Shown here one piece after another: positions 1 to 7,718 of a stretch of 64,000 bases of DNA. The stretch is taken from positions 1-64,000 of the forward strand of contig JAMOLT010000010.1 of NCBI GenBank assembly GCA_027068915.1, in the 5' to 3' direction. The DNA comes from Sedimenticola sp. GTDB lineage: Bacteria > Pseudomonadota > Gammaproteobacteria > Chromatiales > Chromatiaceae. Made by a program: the position numbers and the translations under genes. The stretch's first letter is position 1. Each line of letters begins with the position of its first letter. The notes under the pieces are model-generated. The model had not been told where the DNA came from and made no database searches. It saw nothing but the letters and a program-made list of their open reading frames with translations.

Positions 1-326
1 CGGCCAATCTGTTGCCCTTTGTGGGAAACCATCGTGAAGCAAAACCCAAGGGGCTGCTGTTTTCCCTGGCCGATTATCTGGAGCTCATGGACTGGAGTGG
101 TAGAGCGATTCGGGAGGACAAGACTGGACACATCGATTCTGTGCAACTGCCCATTCTGCAACGCCTTGGCCTGGAGGGTCGCTCATGGGTGGAGCTGACT
201 CTGTCTTTTGAAACCCTGTTTCATTCCCTGGTTGGGCAACCGGAACGAGTGGAGGCCGTTGTTCAGGCTCAATCACAACGCTGGGCGCAGGGCATAGGCA
301 ATTGCCGAAGATATTTTTCCCCTTGA
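1..326 (+). CDS. Y1 (HUH) transposase, RAYT-like, C-terminal part (cut by window start)
   Basis: The reading frame is the C-terminal third (from about residue 220) of the transposase encoded in full at 1369-2349. The two DNA copies run parallel at a constant offset of 2023 bases with only scattered differences, and they share the same stop. Because the window starts inside the homology, this copy may be full length outside the window, so truncation cannot be called. The catalytic HUH and Tyr region would lie to the left. It is followed by the same roughly 220-bp tail as the full copy, ending in the 15-base end motif at 535-549. The near identity implies a recent duplication or ongoing gene conversion. 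Confidence 0.75.
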   Translation, partial: ANLLPFVGNHREAKPKGLLFSLADYLELMDWSGRAIREDKTGHIDSVQLPILQRLGLEGRSWVELTLSFETLFHSLVGQPERVEAVVQAQSQRWAQGIGNCRRYFSP

Positions 327-534
327 TCTACGGCTAGCTTCCTGCTCCGTCTCCCCTATCCATCTTTTCACCACCCTGATCAATACTGGTCAGGCTGATC
401 TTGGCCTGAATTCCAGTTATCACACGCTAAAACAGCTCAAAACCGCAATACGCAACCGGAACGCCTTCGTAGCGTGACTCAACCCTTTGCTGGCAATAAG
501 GAAAGGATGGTATTTGGGATTGCTGCCAATGTTT

Positions 535-549
535 GGGTGTCCTATATTT
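535..549 (+). repeat. Element end motif, copy A
   Basis: The 15-mer GGGTGTCCTATATTT marks the 3' end of the transposase element. Exact copies sit at 2558-2572 and 2917-2931, a variant is at 2897-2911, and an exact inverted copy at 1282-1296 lies upstream of the transposase gene. Placement at both borders suggests that it is the sequence recognised by the Y1 transposase; that role is inferred. Confidence 0.6.
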
Positions 550-566
550 CTATTTCTATTTCTCCC

Positions 567-1010
567 TTATATTTCACTCTTTTCCTGCTTCTCAAGAACA
601 TCTAGTAGATAGCGAATAGCTAAAGACTCATTCTTATTAAACTGTATTGTTTCTACTGGCTCTCCAAGTTTAAATTCCATAAATCTATTTAAACTATGTA
701 TATTATCCAATATGCAATCTCTTACTGCATCTGCATAATCATAGTTAAATATAACCCATTTTAACAACACAGGAAAATAATATTTTAAACATTTCGGATA
801 AAAGAAAAATAGAGAATCGAAAACAATATCTGGGGTCCAGTTCTCAATACTTACCTCCCACCAACCCTTCCCCTCAAACGTATCTTTGATAAAGACAGCC
901 GCATCCCATTTAGAATCTTCAACACACTTTTCCAAAGGTTGACTTTTTCCTAAAATGCTCTGCAAATCTCGATTAATGAGCTCCTCATCTATCATATTTT
1001 CCACACACAA
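567..1010 (-). CDS. Probable immunity protein of the orphan Rhs tip toxin
   Basis: A 147-aa soluble, acidic protein without signal peptide or membrane segments. The middle of the protein has an aromatic-rich stretch (FFFYPKCLKYYFP, about residues 69-81) that recalls small cytosolic immunity-type families such as DUF6714, but I cannot confirm membership. It starts 8 bases after the stop of the toxin-tip gene on the same strand, the usual toxin-then-immunity order in polymorphic toxin loci. Both genes are markedly more AT-rich than the Rhs core, as expected for exchanged cassettes. Function is inferred from position and composition. Alternatively it is an unrelated accessory gene. Confidence 0.5.
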   Translation of the reverse strand: MCVENMIDEELINRDLQSILGKSQPLEKCVEDSKWDAAVFIKDTFEGKGWWEVSIENWTPDIVFDSLFFFYPKCLKYYFPVLLKWVIFNYDYADAVRDCILDNIHSLNRFMEFKLGEPVETIQFNKNESLAIRYLLDVLEKQEKSEI

Positions 1011-1018
1011 AAATTCTA

Positions 1019-1339
1019 TTAGAAACTACATAGTGGACTCGATGGCCAGCATTGCAGCTCGCTTATTACACCATAACAAAAAGATATATTTTCAATTACA
1101 TACTTGATTTCCCCATAGTGTCTTGTATCCCCTCCACGAAAACAAGTCGCCATAATTTTATGGCGTGCGGTCAAACATTCTTGACCATTCGCCAATCTTT
1201 CCCTAGCAATAGCACAATCTTTAACCCCTTTGCATGATCGCTTTTTTCCACAAGATTCAATTTTTTTATTCCTTAACTTCGAAATATAGGACACCCACTT
1301 ATTGACTGCACACCCGAAATCAGGCAGGATAGAGAACAC
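1019..1339 (-). CDS. Orphan Rhs C-terminal toxin tip, 5' end replaced by transposon end
   Basis: The 106-aa frame carries a cysteine-rich domain: C-x4-KDC, then GQECLTAR, then CFRGGDTRHY, then a final cysteine. From memory this pattern (AR..I..CF.GGD..H) matches the tip domain called Novel toxin 16 in Rhs and other polymorphic toxins; that family name is a recollection. There is no signal peptide and no YD core. The first roughly 20 residues are read through the transposon end motif (1282-1296) and unrelated DNA, so the natural start or core fusion has been lost. It is followed by the probable immunity gene and is preceded, beyond the transposon, by a core remnant at 2941-3041. It reads as a displaced tip of an Rhs locus and is probably silent unless recombined onto an intact core. 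Confidence 0.55.
   Translation of the reverse strand: MFSILPDFGCAVNKWVSYISKLRNKKIESCGKKRSCKGVKDCAIARERLANGQECLTARHKIMATCFRGGDTRHYGEIKYVIENISFCYGVISELQCWPSSPLCSF
1282..1296 (-). repeat. Element end motif, inverted, left border of copy B
   Basis: AAATATAGGACACCC is the exact reverse complement of the 15-mer found at the element 3' ends. It lies 73 bases upstream of the transposase start and interrupts the toxin-tip reading frame, which marks the left border of the insertion. Confidence 0.6.
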
Positions 1340-1368
1340 ATATAGAACCTCATGGAAAAGGATTTCCC

Positions 1369-2349
1369 ATGCCTAAACCCCGAAAAGCCCTCATCAGCCT
1401 CGATGACACCCCTTACTATCATTGCGTTTCCCGCTGTGTGCGGCGCGCCTTCCTTTGTGGGGAAGATCCGGTTTCCGGTAAATCATTCGAACACCGCCGT
1501 GAATGGGTGGAAACCCGGTTACTGGAACTGGCGGATATATTTGCCATCGATATCTGCGCCTATGCGGTCATGTCGAACCATACACATGTGGTATTGCATG
1601 TAGATACGGAAAGCGTACAGCGCTGGTCATTGCAGGAAGTGGTGGAACGCTGGCATCAGTTATTTTCCGGAACCCTGATTTCACAGGCTTTTCTGGCCGA
1701 TAAGCCCTTGCAGAAGTCACAACGGGAAGCGCTGGAACAGCAGGCTGCTGTGTGGCGGGAACGCCTGACGTCCATCAGCTGGTTCATGCGCTGCCTGAAC
1801 GAATCCATTGCCCGGCAGGCCAATGAGGAAGACGGCTGCACCGGTCGGTTCTGGGAAGGACGTTTCAAATCCCAGGCGCTATTGGACGAGGTGGCATTGC
1901 TTGCCTGCATGGCCTATGTTGACCTGAACCCGGTAAGAGCAAATATGGCTGCCACACCAGAAGAGTCTATACACACTTCGATACGTCAGCGTATTCATGC
2001 GCTGATGCAGCACAATACCCAACCGGCCAATCTGTTGCCCTTTGTGGGAAACCATCGTGAAGCAAAACCCAAGGGGCTGCTGTTTTCCCTGGCCGATTAT
2101 CTGGAGCTCATGGACTGGAGTGGTAGAGCGATTCGGGAGGACAAGACTGGGCACATCGATTCCGTGCAACTGCCCATTCTGCAACGCCTTGGCCTGGAGG
2201 GTCGCTCATGGGTGGAGCTGACTCTGTCTTTTGAAACCCTGTTTCATTCTCTGGTTGGGCAACCGGAACGAGTGGAGGCCGTTGTTCAGGCTCAATCACA
2301 ACGCTGGGCGCAGGGCATAGGCAATTGCCGAAGATACTTTTCCCCTTGA
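1369..2349 (+). CDS. Y1 (HUH) transposase, RAYT/IS200-like
   Basis: A 326-aa protein of the single-strand DNA transposase superfamily. The HUH metal motif is visible as SNHTHVVLHVD near residue 68-78, and a candidate catalytic tyrosine lies in the segment MAYVDLNPVRA near residue 184, after the typical GRFWEGRFKSQAL stretch. The start opens PKPRKALISLDDTPYYHCVSR, the usual N-terminus of this group. Longer than IS200 TnpA (about 150 aa) and closer to REP-associated transposases, it has an extra C-terminal domain. The encoding element is bounded by a 15-base motif in inverted orientation. It appears intact and probably active, given the near-identical copies nearby. Confidence 0.85.
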   Translation: MPKPRKALISLDDTPYYHCVSRCVRRAFLCGEDPVSGKSFEHRREWVETRLLELADIFAIDICAYAVMSNHTHVVLHVDTESVQRWSLQEVVERWHQLFSGTLISQAFLADKPLQKSQREALEQQAAVWRERLTSISWFMRCLNESIARQANEEDGCTGRFWEGRFKSQALLDEVALLACMAYVDLNPVRANMAATPEESIHTSIRQRIHALMQHNTQPANLLPFVGNHREAKPKGLLFSLADYLELMDWSGRAIREDKTGHIDSVQLPILQRLGLEGRSWVELTLSFETLFHSLVGQPERVEAVVQAQSQRWAQGIGNCRRYFSP

Positions 2350-2557
2350 TCTACGGGCAGCTTCCTGCTCCGCCTCTCTTATCCATCTCTTCACCACCCT
2401 GGTCGATACTGGTCAGGCTGATCTCGGCCTGAATTTCAGTTATCACGCGCTAAAACAGCTCAAAACCGCAATACGCAACCAGAACGCCTTCGTAGCGTGA
2501 CTCAGCCCTTTACTGGCAATAAGGAAAGGATGATATTTAGGATTGGTGCCAATGTAT

Positions 2558-2572
2558 GGGTGTCCTATATTT
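2558..2572 (+). repeat. Element end motif, right border of copy B
   Basis: Exact GGGTGTCCTATATTT, directly followed by the third tail copy that begins about 2579. Confidence 0.6.
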
Positions 2573-2578
2573 CAATGC

Positions 2579-2931
2579 TGTTTCATTCCCTGGTTGGGCA
2601 ACCGGAACGAGTGGAGGCCGTTGTTCAGGCTCAATCACAACGCTGGGCGCAGGGCATAGGCAATTGCCGAAGATATTTTTCCCCTTGATCTACGGCTAGC
2701 TTCCTGCTCCGTCTCCCCTATCCATCTTTTCACCACCCTGATCAATACTGGTCAGGCTGATCTTGGCCTGAATTCCGGTTATCACACGCTAAAACAGCTC
2801 AAAACCGCAATACGCAACCAGAACGCCTTCGTAGCGTGACTCAACCCTTTGCTGGCAATAAGGAAAGGATGGTATTTGGGATTGGTGTCAATGTATGGGT
2901 GTCTCGTATTTCCTTTGGGTGTCCTATATTT
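2579..2931 (+). mobile_element. Third, truncated tail copy of the transposase element (copy C)
   Basis: About 350 bp repeat the last roughly 110 bp of the transposase gene plus its non-coding tail. Similarity starts inside the codons for LFHSLVGQPERVEA. It ends with a variant 15-mer at 2897-2911 and an exact one at 2917-2931, so two ends are stacked. The junction with copy B creates a chimeric 63-aa frame (2497-2688) that is not a gene. No HUH domain remains, so any movement would have to be in trans. Confidence 0.65.
2917..2931 (+). repeat. Element end motif, border of copy C, with variant at 2897-2911
   Basis: Exact 15-mer preceded 20 bases earlier by GGGTGTCTCGTATTT. The doubled end suggests two successive insertion or deletion events at the same place. 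Confidence 0.5.
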
Positions 2932-2940
2932 CATATTTCT

Positions 2941-3041
2941 GTTTGGCTGTCTGCGGCGGTTTTTAGCCTGCCTGCACTATCGTAGCTGAGAATTTTATTT
3001 CTGTCAGGCTGGCCATTGCTGATCTTTGTCAGGCTGCCGTT
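2941..3041 (-). pseudogene. Rhs core remnant
   Basis: About 100 bp align, at roughly 80 percent identity, to positions 4456-4556 of the intact rhs gene, in the same orientation. In the intact gene this is a YD-repeat segment near residue 1070, about 190 residues before the tip junction. One base is missing in a T-run and both flanks diverge at once, so it is not translatable. On the minus strand it lies upstream of the orphan tip at 1019-1339, separated only by the transposon copies. This supports an old core-tip-immunity cassette broken by insertion. The 124 bases from 3042 to 3165 hold nothing I recognise. Confidence 0.7.
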
Positions 3042-3165
3042 GGGGTCTGGGTGACCCCATTTCCTGAGAAGGAAAGGTGAGTTTAATAAACTGTCACCGT
3101 AACTCGAAGGACGGACACGTCAGAGATTTGTTCGCCTTTTTGAACGGAGGTGGCTAATGGGTGAC

Positions 3166-3600
3166 CTATCGTTCTTTGCGTTCTTTGGATTTTTTCCACA
3201 ATTGTACAGCCAACCAACAAGAAATTGTCTGAGGGAGCATAAACAGAGCAAGAAACATTACTATGACAACAATCCACGTCAACGTACTTGTCAATTCACC
3301 AAGCAATAGAGAACCAAAAACAATTAACATTATATATGATGCATAACTATACAATACCCCTCGAATTAAACACATACCATCATTTTTTATAACGCAATAG
3401 TATGTAAAAATAGACGTGCTTATAATCGCTGTAGTGATTATAAAAAATGGCAACAATGCACTCTTACCATCCTCATAATAATCATAAAGCACATAAGTAA
3501 CAATCATCCCCATAGACAATATAAATATCGCCATCACCTTTATACACAATGGAACAAGCGATTTAAAACTATCAGTGAACATACTCACTAATTCCACCAT
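3166..3600 (-). CDS. Membrane immunity protein, probably against the Rhs phospholipase tip
   Basis: A 144-aa protein with about four hydrophobic segments (near residues 18-40, 48-70, 82-100 and 104-128) and a Lys/Arg-rich C-terminus, so an inner-membrane protein. It has no recognised domain. The start overlaps the last 13 bases of the rhs gene, so it is translationally linked to the toxin, the standard place for an immunity gene. A membrane protein is a sensible partner for a phospholipase that attacks lipid bilayers. The gene is AT-rich like the tip and unlike the core, so tip and immunity appear to have been acquired together. Function is inferred from position and topology. Confidence 0.6.
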   Translation of the reverse strand: MVELVSMFTDSFKSLVPLCIKVMAIFILSMGMIVTYVLYDYYEDGKSALLPFFIITTAIISTSIFTYYCVIKNDGMCLIRGVLYSYASYIMLIVFGSLLLGELTSTLTWIVVIVMFLALFMLPQTISCWLAVQLWKKSKERKER

Positions 3601-6600
3601 CCATCAGGTGAATCTTGAATAATAATGAGACAACCGCAGCCTTTCCTAGCGTCATAATAAGGCTTACGACCTAATTTATCTACTGCCAACTTATAGCGTC
3701 TAGCCCATTTTTCACAGCTAGCCCTTCTTTCCCCGGTTTCATTTCTACAGGCCGCAAGCATGCAATCTAGAAATATATCATTGCAATTCTTTTGTGATCT
3801 ATCCTTTTTTGCTCCATCACAACCATAACAATCATCATGGTCTTGGCAACATTCTGAAAACCTATATCCAAATGGATTATCTGGAACAAGCATATCTCCT
3901 GCAAAACCAGAGCCACAGGTTTTTAATCCAAGTGGATCAACAAAACGAAGTGGATTAGCATTCGCATACAGATAGACATTTAACCCCCCTCCCAACCCAA
4001 TCGGATCACTCTCAACATATCTCCCGGTTATGTGGTCATAATCCCTGAACCAGTTCTGCCACAACCCCGTCTCTTCATCGAAGTACTGCCCCGGAAACCC
4101 GAAGTGGTTCGGTATGGCATTGGTCACGATATTCCGCTCGCCGAACGCCTTGTATCTGGCTTCCCAGACCACGGCATTGCTCTTGTCCGTCAGCAGGATG
4201 GGCGTGCCCAGGTGATCCCGGTGGTAGTAAGCATACCCGTAGTGGGTCTTTTTCCATAGGGGCCGGGTCTGGTATTCACTCTGCGGATAGTGGCCATAGG
4301 TGGCAATAGCTTCGCCGGCGCTGGTGTATTCGCCGATCAGCCCTTCGTCGCTGTAAAGATAGTAGGTAGTGGTGTCGGGGTTGCCGTTGGCATCGTAGGC
4401 AGTTTTTTCGATACGTCTGCCCAGCGGATCATGGCGGTAGCTGGCCAGTGTGTGGTTTTGGCTGTCTGCGGCGGTTTTTAGCCTGCCTGCGCTGTCGTAG
4501 GCGAGGATTTTGTTTCTTTTGGTTGAACCGTTGGTGATCTTTGTCAGGCTGCCGTTTTGATCGTATTCGTGTTGTTCGATGCCGGCTTTGCGTAATTTGT
4601 CATCCGGAGCGTATTCCCAGATTGTGCCGCCGGTGCTTTGGTCGGTGAGGCGGTTGCCCACGGGGTCGTAGGTGTAGGCGTCTTCGGTACCGTCGGGGTA
4701 GTCGGCCCGGGTGAGCCGGTCGGCGTTGTCGTACCGGTACTGGTAGTTGCCGTGCTCGGCGCTGATGTCGGTGATGTTGCCGGTGGCGCTGTATTGGTAG
4801 TCCCGCTGCAGGATGAGGCTGTTATTCTGTTTCCGGCTCTGGATCCGCCGCGGGCGCATCAGGGGGTCGTATTTGGTTTGCTGGATGATGCCCCCGGGCA
4901 GGGTGATCTGTTCGGGGCGGTTCCACTGGTAGGCGTTCCAGGTAAGACTGCCCTCCCCCGGGAGCTGCAACTGGCGGAGTTGGTTGTTCGTGTAGCTGTA
5001 GCTCAGGGTGTCGCCTTCGGCGGTGGTGCGGGTGTGGATCTTGCCGTTGACGCTGTAGGTGAGGGTTTCGGTCTTGTGGAAGGGGCCGAAGTCGGTGGTG
5101 GTTTGGGTCTTGCGGTTGCGGACGTCGTACTGGTGGCTGATGCGGTGGCTGTGGCCGGGGTTGCCACTGGCATCGTTTTCGCTCTGGAGGATGTCGATGA
5201 GGTTGCCGTGGCCGTCGTAGGTGTAGGTGACGGTCTTTTCGGGTTGGCCGGCGCTTTGGGCGGTTGGATCCTTGTAGGTGCTTTGGCCGGTCAAGCGGTT
5301 GGCGGCGTCATACTGGTAAAGGGTGATCTGGCCTTTGCGGTCGGTCTGTTCGATGAGGTTGCCGTTTTGATCGTAACGGTAGGTGATCTTGCTGTCGTCG
5401 GGCCAGATTTCTTCGGTTTTCTGGTTGTTCTTGTCGTAGGTGTAGCGCCGGATGGGGATGTTTTTGGCGTTAGTGACCTGGATGAGGTTGTCGCGGCTGT
5501 CGTAGCGGTATTGGGTGGTATTGGCGGCGGTGTCGGTGCTGTGGGTGATCCGGCCCAGGGCGTCGTATTGTTGGGTGGCGCTGCGCCCGGCTGCATCGAT
5601 CTGTTCGATGGGGTTGCCGGCGTTGTCGTAGCGGGTTTTGCTGATCAGGGTGCGGGCCGGGCTGTCGGGGTCGGTCTGGGCCGGGAGCTGTTGTTTTGTC
5701 TGGGTGCGACGGTTCCTCAGGTCGTAGCCGTAGGTTTCCCGGTAGGTGGGGTATTGGGTCTGGTTGCGCAGGCCGGGGTAGGTGGCGGCGCCGCGGATGC
5801 CGTTATCCCAGGTGGTGGTGTTGCCGGCGGCGTCGGTGGTGCCGGCGAGGTTGCCTTCGCTGTCGTAGTGCAGGGTCTGGATGACGGCCTGGGTTTCGTC
5901 CTGGATACTTTTGAGGTGCGCGCCGTCGTAGGCGAGGGTCTGGGCGCTGCCATCGGGGTGTTGGGTGCGGATGCGCCGGTTACGGGCATCGTACTGGTAT
6001 TGGGTGAGGCGGTCGTCGTCGGGGGTGGCGGGGTCGCCTTGTTCGTGCTTCTGCACGAGGTTGCCGGCACCGTCATAGGTGTAATGGGTGATGTGACCCA
6101 GGGAGTCGGTCTGCCGGATGAGGTTGCCGGCGGCATCAAAATCGCTGCGCCAGGTGTGGCCCCGGGGGTCGATGCGGGTACGGGCGTTGCCCAGGGCGTC
6201 GAAGTCCTGATAGCGGGTGATGCCGCCTTGGGGGCCGGTGACCTGGATGAGGTTGCCTTTGTCGTCGTATTGGTAGGTGGTGGTGACGCTTTGGGCGGGA
6301 TCACTATGGTGTCGGGTGCGGCTGGCGATCTGGCCACCGGGGGTGTAGCTCCAGGTGGTGCGCCGCTCATCAGGGCTGCCTTTGGCTTCGATCTGTTCGC
6401 GCTTGTTGCCGTGGGTATCGTAGATGGTCTCGGTGAGGATGCCGCGTTCGTCCTTCTTCCAGGTGATGCCGTTGTATCTCGGATCGTAGCGCATTTCTAC
6501 GCTGGTGCTGTCCGGGTAGGTGATCTTGAGGGGGTTGCGCCACTGGTCGTAGGTGGTGCGGGTCTTGAGGCCCCGGGCATCGGTGGCGATGCGGTGCTTG

Positions 6601-7712
6601 CCGTCTTTTTGCACCTTTGTGATCAGGCGGCCGTTGCGCCGTTCTTCAAGGAGTTCGCCGTCGAGATCCACGGTCTTTTGCACCCACACGCCGTTGGCGT
6701 CGATGCGCGACAGGGTGTAGGTCTTGGCCTGGGCGTCGTAGAAATAGCCCTGTTGCTGCTTGTCGCCCAGGCTGTCGGTGGTCTTGAGTTGCACCAGGGT
6801 GGGCGGACTGGTGGAGAACTGGTGGCAGCTCTGGTACTGGGCTTCCCACTGGTGGGTCTGTTCGTTGTACACCCATTGCAGGCCGCTGCCGGAAACACAG
6901 ACGGTGCCCCCGCCGATGATGCCATGAACAAACTGGATCTGCCGCCCGGTCGGGTCGGTGCGGCTGGAAAGGACAATGTGTTCACTCAGGGTGGGGCCGC
7001 TGAAGCGCTGGTAGCCGTACTGCCAGGTCTTGCCCAGCACGTCGGTGACCGCTTCCAGTTGGTCCTGGGCGTTCCAGCTGTAGCGCACCTGACGGCCGCT
7101 GTGGTCTTCTACCTGGGTGGGGTTGCCCAGGTCATCAAGAGTGAAGGTGACCACTTCGTTCCCCGCCGGGTCGATGACTCCTTCGATGAAACCGGCCAGG
7201 TTGCGCCGGAAGCGCACCCGGTTGTTGTTGCGGTCACCGTAGGCCTGGGTGATGCCTTCGGCGTCATATTCGATCCAGTTGCCCTTGCGATCCGCCCAGC
7301 GCCAGCCACTGGCGGTGCGGGTGAGGGTCCATCGGTTCTGGTAGGCGTAGACAGCGCCAGCGCCATTGACCCGTTCATACTCCAGGTCGTAGCGGGTGAT
7401 GCGGCTGGGTAGGTCATCGCTGACATTGTTGTCGGCGTAGGTGAACTTGAGGTTGGCCCACTGGGGGTTGAACCACCAGCGCCCCTGGCGCCAGTGGCGG
7501 CGTACGTTGATATACCCACCCTGCACCTTTACCTGCAGATCCCGCACCAGTTCCCGGTAGGTCGCCCCCGAATAGTGCGTGCCACTTTGTTCGATGACCA
7601 GGCCGGTATTCGCATGGGCCGGAAAGAGCCATGCCCAAAGGACAACCCACAGGGTGCAAGCCATCAGTTTTCGGGGATTCTGTTTCATTCTGTTCTTCCG
7701 TTGCATGTCCAT
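3588..7712 (-). CDS. Sec-signal Rhs/YD-repeat toxin with phospholipase A2 tip
   Basis: A 1374-aa protein. Residues about 1-35 form a Sec signal peptide (basic start, CTLWVVLWAWLF core, AHA cleavage). Residues about 120-1150 are YD repeats (many YDxxGN units) that build the Rhs shell. The conserved core end is present: HRDHLGTP, then FGFPGQYFDEETGLWQNWFR, then DPIGLGGGLNVYLYANANP, and DPLGL at about residue 1258. The last roughly 114 residues are the tip, with CCQDHDDCYGC, the Ca/His-Asp catalytic signature of secreted phospholipase A2, and many cysteines fit for an oxidising compartment. There is no PAAR or VgrG-type N-terminus, so T6SS delivery is not indicated. It lies 6 bases downstream of the giant gene and overlaps the immunity gene. 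The tip is AT-rich and the core GC-rich. Fold and catalytic motif are seen; target and route are inferred. Confidence 0.88.
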   Translation of the reverse strand: MDMQRKNRMKQNPRKLMACTLWVVLWAWLFPAHANTGLVIEQSGTHYSGATYRELVRDLQVKVQGGYINVRRHWRQGRWWFNPQWANLKFTYADNNVSDDLPSRITRYDLEYERVNGAGAVYAYQNRWTLTRTASGWRWADRKGNWIEYDAEGITQAYGDRNNNRVRFRRNLAGFIEGVIDPAGNEVVTFTLDDLGNPTQVEDHSGRQVRYSWNAQDQLEAVTDVLGKTWQYGYQRFSGPTLSEHIVLSSRTDPTGRQIQFVHGIIGGGTVCVSGSGLQWVYNEQTHQWEAQYQSCHQFSTSPPTLVQLKTTDSLGDKQQQGYFYDAQAKTYTLSRIDANGVWVQKTVDLDGELLEERRNGRLITKVQKDGKHRIATDARGLKTRTTYDQWRNPLKITYPDSTSVEMRYDPRYNGITWKKDERGILTETIYDTHGNKREQIEAKGSPDERRTTWSYTPGGQIASRTRHHSDPAQSVTTTYQYDDKGNLIQVTGPQGGITRYQDFDALGNARTRIDPRGHTWRSDFDAAGNLIRQTDSLGHITHYTYDGAGNLVQKHEQGDPATPDDDRLTQYQYDARNRRIRTQHPDGSAQTLAYDGAHLKSIQDETQAVIQTLHYDSEGNLAGTTDAAGNTTTWDNGIRGAATYPGLRNQTQYPTYRETYGYDLRNRRTQTKQQLPAQTDPDSPARTLISKTRYDNAGNPIEQIDAAGRSATQQYDALGRITHSTDTAANTTQYRYDSRDNLIQVTNAKNIPIRRYTYDKNNQKTEEIWPDDSKITYRYDQNGNLIEQTDRKGQITLYQYDAANRLTGQSTYKDPTAQSAGQPEKTVTYTYDGHGNLIDILQSENDASGNPGHSHRISHQYDVRNRKTQTTTDFGPFHKTETLTYSVNGKIHTRTTAEGDTLSYSYTNNQLRQLQLPGEGSLTWNAYQWNRPEQITLPGGIIQQTKYDPLMRPRRIQSRKQNNSLILQRDYQYSATGNITDISAEHGNYQYRYDNADRLTRADYPDGTEDAYTYDPVGNRLTDQSTGGTIWEYAPDDKLRKAGIEQHEYDQNGSLTKITNGSTKRNKILAYDSAGRLKTAADSQNHTLASYRHDPLGRRIEKTAYDANGNPDTTTYYLYSDEGLIGEYTSAGEAIATYGHYPQSEYQTRPLWKKTHYGYAYYHRDHLGTPILLTDKSNAVVWEARYKAFGERNIVTNAIPNHFGFPGQYFDEETGLWQNWFRDYDHITGRYVESDPIGLGGGLNVYLYANANPLRFVDPLGLKTCGSGFAGDMLVPDNPFGYRFSECCQDHDDCYGCDGAKKDRSQKNCNDIFLDCMLAACRNETGERRASCEKWARRYKLAVDKLGRKPYYDARKGCGCLIIIQDSPDGWWN

Positions 7713-7718
7713 TCCTGT

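Larger units (their letters stand above)
1..549 (+). mobile_element. Transposase element copy A (right part)
   Basis: This block is colinear with 2024-2572. It comprises the transposase 3' end, a non-coding tail and the terminal motif GGGTGTCCTATATTT. After the motif the similarity stops and AT-rich toxin/immunity DNA begins. With copy B it brackets the orphan toxin cassette (567-1281) in direct orientation. The left end is outside the window. Confidence 0.7.
1282..2572 (+). mobile_element. Complete Y1 transposase element (copy B)
   Basis: A 1.29-kb unit bounded by the inverted 15-mer at 1282-1296 and the direct 15-mer at 2558-2572. It contains one transposase gene (1369-2349) and a 220-bp tail. 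The order toxin tip (minus), element, Rhs-core remnant (minus) implies that it inserted into an Rhs-type tip cassette. No target-site duplication is evident, which is normal for HUH/Y1 elements. Confidence 0.65.

Noticed and set aside
1019-1339. Treating the 106-aa frame as an intact secreted toxin gene
   Set aside because: Its first residues are read through the transposon end, with no signal peptide or core, so it is a truncated tip.
2497-2688. 63-aa frame joining copies B and C
   Set aside because: Chimera created at the junction of two element tails.
4638-7412. 924-aa plus-strand open frame antisense to rhs
   Set aside because: Low-complexity Gly/Val/Ala translation without domains; a by-product of GC-rich codon pattern opposite the YD repeats.
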